11,242 bases of DNA from Chloroflexota bacterium (GTDB taxonomy: Bacteria; Chloroflexota; Anaerolineae; J102). Below the pieces are notes generated by a model. The model saw nothing but the letters and a program-made list of their open reading frames with translations, did not search any database and was not told the DNA's origin. The stretch is from assembly GCA_003353825.1 (NCBI GenBank), contig PIVW01000163.1, positions 1 through 11,242 of the forward strand, written 5' to 3'. The first letter of the stretch is position 1; the number at the start of each line of letters is the position of its first letter. Of the stretch, positions 6,938-11,242 are shown one piece after another. The position numbers and the translations under genes were made by a program.

Positions 6938-7015
6938 AGTTGGTTGAGACTTCGGCGTGAGCTCAGTCGAACGCTGGTCGAAACTAACGGCCTTCGACAA
7001 GCTCAGGCCGCGTTT
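6938..7015. repeat. Dispersed intergenic repeat fragment
   Basis: The gap upstream of the MttB-like gene contains GACTTCGGCGTGAGCTCAGT (6948-6967) and CCTTCGACAAGCTCAGG (6991-7007). I recognise the CTTCGACAAGCTCAG pattern as a short palindromic repeat scattered between genes in many environmental bacteria. Here it forms a perfect 6-bp stem, CGGCCT (6988-6993) with AGGCCG (7005-7010). A further small hairpin, CCCCT (7049-7053) with AGGGG (7059-7063), lies just to the right. The frame is open through this repeat into the MttB-like gene, but that is incidental. Confidence 0.5.
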
Positions 7016-7090
7016 CCCCACAAATTTGGAGAGGATAGCAAACGATCCCCCCTAACTCAGGGGAAAGGATTTAAAAAGGAGACTTTGAAA

Positions 7091-8542
7091 ATGAAACACC
7101 CTCAAACTAACATCACTACATTCGCTGGGCCTCACTTCCGTGCTATGTCGGATGACCAGTGCCGCATCCTACATCGTGCCAGTCTGGAGGTACTCGAACG
7201 CACTGGTGTCTTTGTAAATCATCAACCGGCACTCGACCTGCTGAAAAAAGCTGGCTGCGTAGTGCAAGATAATCATGTCCGCTTCCCATCGCATCTGGTG
7301 GAGTATGCCCTGCGTACTGCTCCCAGCCGCATTATGATGTACAATCGTAATGGGGAGCCGGTAATGCCGCTGGGGGACCGCATCTCTACCTACGGCACAG
7401 GATCCGACTGCCTGCATATTCTGGATCACCGGACGGGTGAGAGGCGCAAAACGATGCTCCAGGATGTCATCGATGGCATCCGCGTATCCGATGCCATGCC
7501 ACATGTTGATTTCATCATGTCCATGTTTCTTCCCGGTGATGTACCTGTCGCCGCGGAGGTGCGGCAGATGGAGGTAATGCTAAACTACAGCGCCAAGCCC
7601 ATCTGCTTCGTCACCTACGAATGGGAAGGGACAGCCGAAATCATCGAGATGGCCGAGGTATCGGTGGGCGGCGCGGAAAACTTGCGCATCAACCCCTCAA
7701 TTATTTGTTATCTCAATCCCACCACCTCGTTTGTACATAACGAAGCAGCGCTGCGCAAACTCATATACTGTGCCGAAAAACGGCTGCCCTTTGTATACTT
7801 GCCCGATCTGCTATGTGGGATGACTGGCCCAATGACCCGTGAAGGCTCTATGGCTTGTCACAATGCTGGCGTATTGGTAGGTTTGGTCATTTCTCAGTTG
7901 GTCAACGAGGGAGCCCCAATAATAATCAGTAGCGCTAGACCATCCACGCTGGACATGAGAACGATGGTAGCTCCGTACGGTACCGGAATGGGCGGAGTAG
8001 GCGGCATCGAGATCAATCATTACTACAACTTGCCGGTCTTTGCCACTGGCGGCGCGAGCGATTCGAAGCTGCTGGACGAGCAGGCTATTTTTGAAGGCAC
8101 TCTGACCCTATATGGAGCCATGCTATACGGGGGTAACATGATCCACGATATGGGCTACATGGAGGCGGGACTGACTGGCTCGCTGGAACTGGTGGTAATT
8201 CAAGACGAGATTGTGTCCTGGATCAAAGCCATTAGTACGAAAGGATTGAATTTCAGCGAAGAGAATCTGGCCCTGGACCTGGTCCACAAGCACGCGCTGA
8301 GTGGAAACTTTCTAGAAACGGATCACACTCTGCACCACGTTCGTGAGGGCTGGCAGCCGCGCCTGATCGACCGGCAAAATTATGAGGGGTGGATGGCGAG
8401 CGGCGGGACGTCGATGCGGGATCGAGCCAGGGCAAAAATCGACAAAATCCTGGCCGAGGAGCCGCGTCACGTATTGCCACCCGATGTTGAGAAGCAGATC
8501 AAGGCGATCGCGGACAGGGCAGTGGCTGCCCAGACAAGTTGA
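7091..8542 (+). CDS. MttB-superfamily methyltransferase (pyrrolysine-free)
   Basis: This 483-residue protein aligns by eye over its whole length with the trimethylamine methyltransferase superfamily (MTTB). The N-terminus CRILHRASLEVLERTGV (24-40), the central YGTGSDCLHILDHRTGERR (101-119) and the segment FATGGASDSKLLDEQ (317-331) followed by GAMLYGGNMIHDMGY (342-356) are typical. Characterised members move a methyl group from a quaternary or tertiary amine (trimethylamine, glycine betaine, proline betaine, carnitine) to a corrinoid protein. The archaeal trimethylamine enzyme has pyrrolysine near residue 334, encoded by UAG. This gene has no in-frame TAG and belongs with the non-pyrrolysine members. 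ATG 7091 follows AGGAG (7077-7081); the upstream extension to 6944 is repeat DNA. Its stop is 17 nt before the ATPase start, so the two are co-transcribed. The substrate is unknown, and no corrinoid partner is in the window. Confidence 0.9.
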   Translation: MKHPQTNITTFAGPHFRAMSDDQCRILHRASLEVLERTGVFVNHQPALDLLKKAGCVVQDNHVRFPSHLVEYALRTAPSRIMMYNRNGEPVMPLGDRISTYGTGSDCLHILDHRTGERRKTMLQDVIDGIRVSDAMPHVDFIMSMFLPGDVPVAAEVRQMEVMLNYSAKPICFVTYEWEGTAEIIEMAEVSVGGAENLRINPSIICYLNPTTSFVHNEAALRKLIYCAEKRLPFVYLPDLLCGMTGPMTREGSMACHNAGVLVGLVISQLVNEGAPIIISSARPSTLDMRTMVAPYGTGMGGVGGIEINHYYNLPVFATGGASDSKLLDEQAIFEGTLTLYGAMLYGGNMIHDMGYMEAGLTGSLELVVIQDEIVSWIKAISTKGLNFSEENLALDLVHKHALSGNFLETDHTLHHVREGWQPRLIDRQNYEGWMASGGTSMRDRARAKIDKILAEEPRHVLPPDVEKQIKAIADRAVAAQTS

Positions 8543-8559
8543 AGGTAGGAGATCACTGT

Positions 8560-10707
8560 ATGCAACAGTCGGTTCAAGAGCCCGTTCTAAAAGTGGAGGA
8601 GCTGGAAGTTATCTACACGACGCGAGCAGGACCCGTCAAAGCCGTCAGGGATGTCTCTTTTGAGATCTGGCCCGGCGACGCGCTGGGGGTGGTTGGAGAG
8701 TCTGGTTGCGGCAAAAGTACGCTCGCCCTTGCGATTATGAACTATGTGGCTAAAAACGCCGCGATAACGGCCGGCCGGATCCTGTTTTGGGGCCAAGACA
8801 TCGTGCCAAAGAGCGAACGGGAATTGAACCATATTCGTGGCAACGAGATAGCAATGGTGTACCAAGATGCTATGGCTGCGTTAAACCCCTCGCTTCGGAT
8901 CGGCCGACAGCTTACCGAGGTACTGGTGGAACACAAGCTGTTGAGGGGTGTTGAAGCCAGGGCCGAATGTATCCGCATGTTGGAACGTGTGCATATGCCG
9001 GACCCACCCGCGATTATGGAGCGCTATCGCCATCAGTTGTCGGGTGGGCAACAGCAACGCGTTCTGATCGCTATGGCCCTACTAACAAACCCTGCCCTGC
9101 TGGTCATGGACGAGCCAACCACCGGTCTGGATGTCACAGTCGAGGCGGGGATACTGGACCTCATCAGCGAACTGCAGCACGAGTTTGGGACTACAATTCT
9201 CTACATCAGTCACAACCTAGGGGTCGTCAGCAGAGTTGCGGACCGGGTGGCTGTGATGTACGCCGGCGAGATGGTCGAGCAAGGTTCCGTCCAGGACATA
9301 TTCCTGCATCCGCAACATCCGTATACAATAGCACTTCTGGGATGTATACCGAAGATAAGTGCCAGTAGGCAGTCAAGAAGCCTGCAGCCGATCAGGGGGA
9401 GAGTACCTGCGCTTTACGAGACTCAAAAAGGATGTGTTTTTGAGCCACGTTGTGATCGCGCTCGCGAGCATTGCCGCCTGGAACATCCTGGCATCGAGAA
9501 AAGCGCTGATGGGCATTTGGTGCGCTGTTTCTATGCTGACAGTCCAGACCCTGCCGAGCTGAAAGCCCTCCAAGCCGGGCCTGCCGAGGCCAAACTCTCA
9601 CCAAGCGGAGTCGATCTAGTTAATAATTCTGTTAACTCATTGATTGATTTATTGCCTGCCACCACCAAACTCTCAGCAAGCTACGATCTAGTCCTAAAGA
9701 TTGAAGGACTAAAGACCTACTACAAAGCCCAAGAACAAGGCTTGGCGGGATTGGCCGGCAAGCACAAAAAAGGCTTTGTGAAGGCGGTAGATGATGTAAA
9801 CCTAATGGTGTGGAAAAAATCCACCCTTGGCATCGTGGGTGAGTCCGGATGCGGCAAGACCACACTGGCCAAATGCGTCGCGGGTCTGGTGTCACCCAGT
9901 GCCGGGAAAATGGACTTCTTGGGTGTTGACGTAGCCCGGATCGTCGAACAGCGCCCTGCCTATATGTTTAAAGAGCTACAGATGATTTTCCAGAACCCCG
10001 ACTCTACGCTTAACCCTAGACGCTCAGTCGGGGAAGCAATCGCACGTCCCCTGCAACTGTTCGGAACCGTACCTTCCTCCGAGATAAGGAACGAGGTAGT
10101 GCGCCTGCTGGAGGCAGTGAGGTTAGGGGAAGAGTATTATGAGCGCTTACCCCGACAACTGAGTGGCGGTGAGAAACAACGTGTGGCCCTGGCCAGGGCC
10201 TTCGCCGGCCGACCGACACTCGTCCTTTGCGACGAGCCGCTGTCTTCGCTGGATGTTTCTGTCCAGGCTGCGGTTATGAATCTCCTGCTAGAGTTCCAGC
10301 AGGCATTCGGGACTGCCATGCTGTTTATTTCTCACGACTTGAGCGTGGTGTACCAGTTGTGTGACGCTGTGGCAGTGATGTACCTGGGACAGTTCTGCGA
10401 GATTGGTCCTACCGAAGCCATGTTTGAGCCGCCCTATCACCCCTACACAGAGGCTTTGCTGTCCGCTGTACCCATTCCGGACCCAACCGTGGAGAGGACC
10501 AACATCCGCTTGTCGGGCACAGTCCCGAGCGCGTTCGATCCGCCCTCAGGCTGCAGCTTCCACACCCGCTGCCCGCGCAAGGTCGGCCCTATATGTGAGC
10601 GCAAGCCTCCCCCGTGGCACGAAATAACGGAGGAACACCGCATCTATTGTCACATCGACATAGAAGAACTGCGAGCTGCGGAACCAGTTTTCAGCAGAGG
10701 GAAGTGA
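8560..10707 (+). CDS. Fused dual ABC ATPase of a peptide/nickel-type importer (DppD-DppF fusion)
   Basis: This 715-residue cytoplasmic protein carries two complete nucleotide-binding domains and powers the importer encoded upstream. Domain 1: Walker [10 protein letters not shown] (46-54), Q-loop Gln102, signature LSGGQ (160-164), Walker B LLVMDE (180-185), switch His218. Its C-terminal oligopeptide/dipeptide-transporter tail has Cys292, 298, 305 and 323. A linker of about 50 residues follows. Domain 2: Walker A GESGCGKT (427-434), signature LSGGE (534-538), Walker B LVLCDE (554-559), His592, and a second four-Cys tail (665, 671, 679, 697). All catalytic motifs look intact. In related DppD-like proteins such tails bind metal or an Fe-S cluster. 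Usually the ATPases are two genes; fusions such as E. coli GsiA are known. ATG 8560 with AGGAGA (8547-8552) is preferred over an upstream TTG that overlaps the previous stop. The ATPase lies two enzyme genes away from its permeases. Confidence 0.95.
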   Translation: MQQSVQEPVLKVEELEVIYTTRAGPVKAVRDVSFEIWPGDALGVVGESGCGKSTLALAIMNYVAKNAAITAGRILFWGQDIVPKSERELNHIRGNEIAMVYQDAMAALNPSLRIGRQLTEVLVEHKLLRGVEARAECIRMLERVHMPDPPAIMERYRHQLSGGQQQRVLIAMALLTNPALLVMDEPTTGLDVTVEAGILDLISELQHEFGTTILYISHNLGVVSRVADRVAVMYAGEMVEQGSVQDIFLHPQHPYTIALLGCIPKISASRQSRSLQPIRGRVPALYETQKGCVFEPRCDRAREHCRLEHPGIEKSADGHLVRCFYADSPDPAELKALQAGPAEAKLSPSGVDLVNNSVNSLIDLLPATTKLSASYDLVLKIEGLKTYYKAQEQGLAGLAGKHKKGFVKAVDDVNLMVWKKSTLGIVGESGCGKTTLAKCVAGLVSPSAGKMDFLGVDVARIVEQRPAYMFKELQMIFQNPDSTLNPRRSVGEAIARPLQLFGTVPSSEIRNEVVRLLEAVRLGEEYYERLPRQLSGGEKQRVALARAFAGRPTLVLCDEPLSSLDVSVQAAVMNLLLEFQQAFGTAMLFISHDLSVVYQLCDAVAVMYLGQFCEIGPTEAMFEPPYHPYTEALLSAVPIPDPTVERTNIRLSGTVPSAFDPPSGCSFHTRCPRKVGPICERKPPPWHEITEEHRIYCHIDIEELRAAEPVFSRGK

Positions 10708-10855
10708 AAAGTGAGAAGTGAAAAGTGAGAAGTGAGAAGTGAGAAGTGAGAAGTGAGAAGTGAGAAGTGAGAAGTGAGAAGTGAGAAGTGAGAAGTGAAA
10801 AGTGAAAAGTGAAAAGTGAAAAGTGAGAAGTGAAAAGTGAAAAGTGAAAAGTGAA
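10702..10855 (+). repeat. Heptanucleotide tandem array (AAGTGAR)22
   Basis: Twenty-two consecutive 7-bp units AAGTGAR run without interruption. Only the seventh base varies: A in units 1, 3, 14-17 and 19-22, and G in all others. The first unit supplies the last Lys codon and the TGA stop of the ATPase gene (10702-10707), so the array begins inside the coding sequence. It resembles the short tandemly repeated repetitive (STRR) heptamers described in cyanobacteria and seen in other genomes. Degenerate half-units follow to about 10875. Copy number is likely to vary by slippage, without affecting the ATPase protein. Confidence 0.95.
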
Positions 10856-10994
10856 AAACGGGAATTGTGAAGTAAAAACCAGCTTCTAAGAGATGTTATA
10901 AGCCAGAAATTAGGCAAAGTCTTACAGGTCCAGGATGAAACTGATATACTGATCGGAAATGGAAAAGGTGCAAACTGATATAAGGGGGTGGGGA

Positions 10995-11015
10995 ATAATT
11001 AATAATTAATAATTA
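10995..11015 (+). repeat. AT-rich heptamer repeat (ATAATTA)3
   Basis: Three perfect copies of ATAATTA lie side by side, with a partial fourth (ATT) after them. Just to the left, the 11-mer AAACTGATATA occurs twice, at 10938-10948 and 10972-10982, 34 bp apart. The surrounding stretch 10856-11025 contains no supported gene. Confidence 0.8.
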
Positions 11016-11025
11016 ATTGTAGCCC

Positions 11026-11144
11026 CTCAGTAGTTCGGGTGATGACTAAGTGAAAAAAACTCAGTAGTTCGGGTGATGACTAAGTGAAAAAAACTCAGTA
11101 GTTCGGGTGGTATCTTAACAAGCAAAACCTCAGTAGTTCGGGTG
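11026..11144 (+). repeat. Four direct repeats with 34-35 bp period
   Basis: The 16-mer CTCAGTAGTTCGGGTG occurs at 11026-11041, 11060-11075, 11094-11109 and 11129-11144. Start-to-start distances are 34, 34 and 35 bp. The 18-bp segments after copies 1 and 2 are identical, so the first part is a true 34-bp tandem repeat; the segment after copy 3 is different. The last copy ends 18 bp before a possible gene start at 11163. The period is close to three helical turns, which would suit a series of protein-binding sites, but a plain minisatellite is equally possible. Confidence 0.9.
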
Positions 11145-11162
11145 GCAGGAATTGTATAATTG

Positions 11163-11242
11163 ATGAGTAAAATAACCGCTCGAAGAGAAAAATTAGTAAA
11201 GTCTGGGGATGAGGTGCAGTTCACCGATGACAGGTTATTTCG
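11163..11242 (+). CDS. Possible 5' end of an unknown gene, cut by window edge
   Basis: From ATG 11163 an open frame runs to the end of the window without a stop, giving 26 residues that begin MSKITARREKLVKSGDEVQF. The composition is that of a plausible soluble, basic N-terminus. A weak AGGA at 11147-11150 lies upstream with rather long spacing. I do not recognise the family. Too little is present to exclude a chance open frame. Confidence 0.4.
   Translation, partial: MSKITARREKLVKSGDEVQFTDDRLF

Noticed and set aside
6944..7090. 49-residue N-terminal extension of the MttB-like protein
   Set aside because: It translates dispersed repeat DNA; AGGAG before ATG 7091 and family length favour the later start.
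7091..8542. Pyrrolysine-containing trimethylamine methyltransferase
   Set aside because: The reading frame has no internal TAG codon; it is a continuous standard-code gene.
10546..10917. Minus-strand open frame rich in FHFSLLT repeats
   Set aside because: It is simply the complement of the heptamer array plus the end of the ATPase gene; no start signals or family resemblance.
10871..10978. 35-codon open stretch (reads [15 protein letters not shown]... then a stop) with protein-like composition
   Set aside because: It has no start codon or ribosome binding site after the upstream TGA and matches no family I can name with confidence. It could be a gene remnant but cannot be supported.
11026..11144. 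CRISPR-like array of four short repeats
   Set aside because: The repeats are only 16 bp and two of the three intervening segments are identical; a CRISPR would have longer repeats and unique spacers. No cas genes are present.
11155..11160. Perfect TATAAT as a -10 box
   Set aside because: A start site from it would fall at about 11167, after the ATG at 11163, and no -35 box is visible at proper spacing.

Overview
The window looks like a piece of a Chloroflexota-type genome, most likely from the Anaerolineae and their relatives. The main clue is the substrate-binding lipoprotein. Its lipobox is followed by a long Val/Glu/Ile/Lys repeat linker, a style common in that phylum. Moderate GC, many short dispersed repeats between genes, a heptanucleotide tandem array and an MttB-superfamily gene are compatible with this. 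No rRNA or other taxonomic marker is present, so the assignment is inference.

Layout, left to right. Positions 1-653 hold no intact gene, only the decayed C-terminal end of an ISKra4-like transposase on the minus strand (206-454). Seven intact genes then follow, all on the plus strand: a FadR-type GntR regulator (654-1385), a family 5 (peptide/nickel/opine-type) substrate-binding lipoprotein (1711-3438), its two permeases (3528-4472 and 4499-5380), a Cys/Met-metabolism PLP enzyme (5669-6874), a pyrrolysine-free MttB-superfamily methyltransferase (7091-8542), and one fused protein carrying both transporter ATPases (8560-10707). The right end (10708-11162) is repeat-rich: 22 heptamer units that begin inside the ATPase stop codon, a second AT-rich heptamer array, and a 34-bp-period direct repeat just before a gene cut off by the window edge (11163 onward).

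Read together, the genes look like one uptake-and-catabolism unit. The lipoprotein, permeases and fused ATPase would form a complete importer. The two enzymes lying between the permeases and the ATPase probably act on the imported compound. The MttB family demethylates quaternary or tertiary amines (trimethylamine, glycine betaine, proline betaine, carnitine). The PLP family acts on sulfur amino acids or O-acyl-homoserines by gamma-elimination or replacement. A methylated amino-acid-like substrate is therefore a reasonable inference, but its identity cannot be read from the sequence. The corrinoid protein that MttB enzymes normally methylate is not in the window.

The intergenic gaps hold the most unusual structure: a TA-flanked inverted-repeat element upstream of the transporter (1410-1538), a near-perfect 17-bp stem with a 3-nt loop between lipoprotein and permease, and a 164-bp MITE-like element with an exact 8-bp target duplication inserted just ahead of the PLP enzyme gene (5475-5638).
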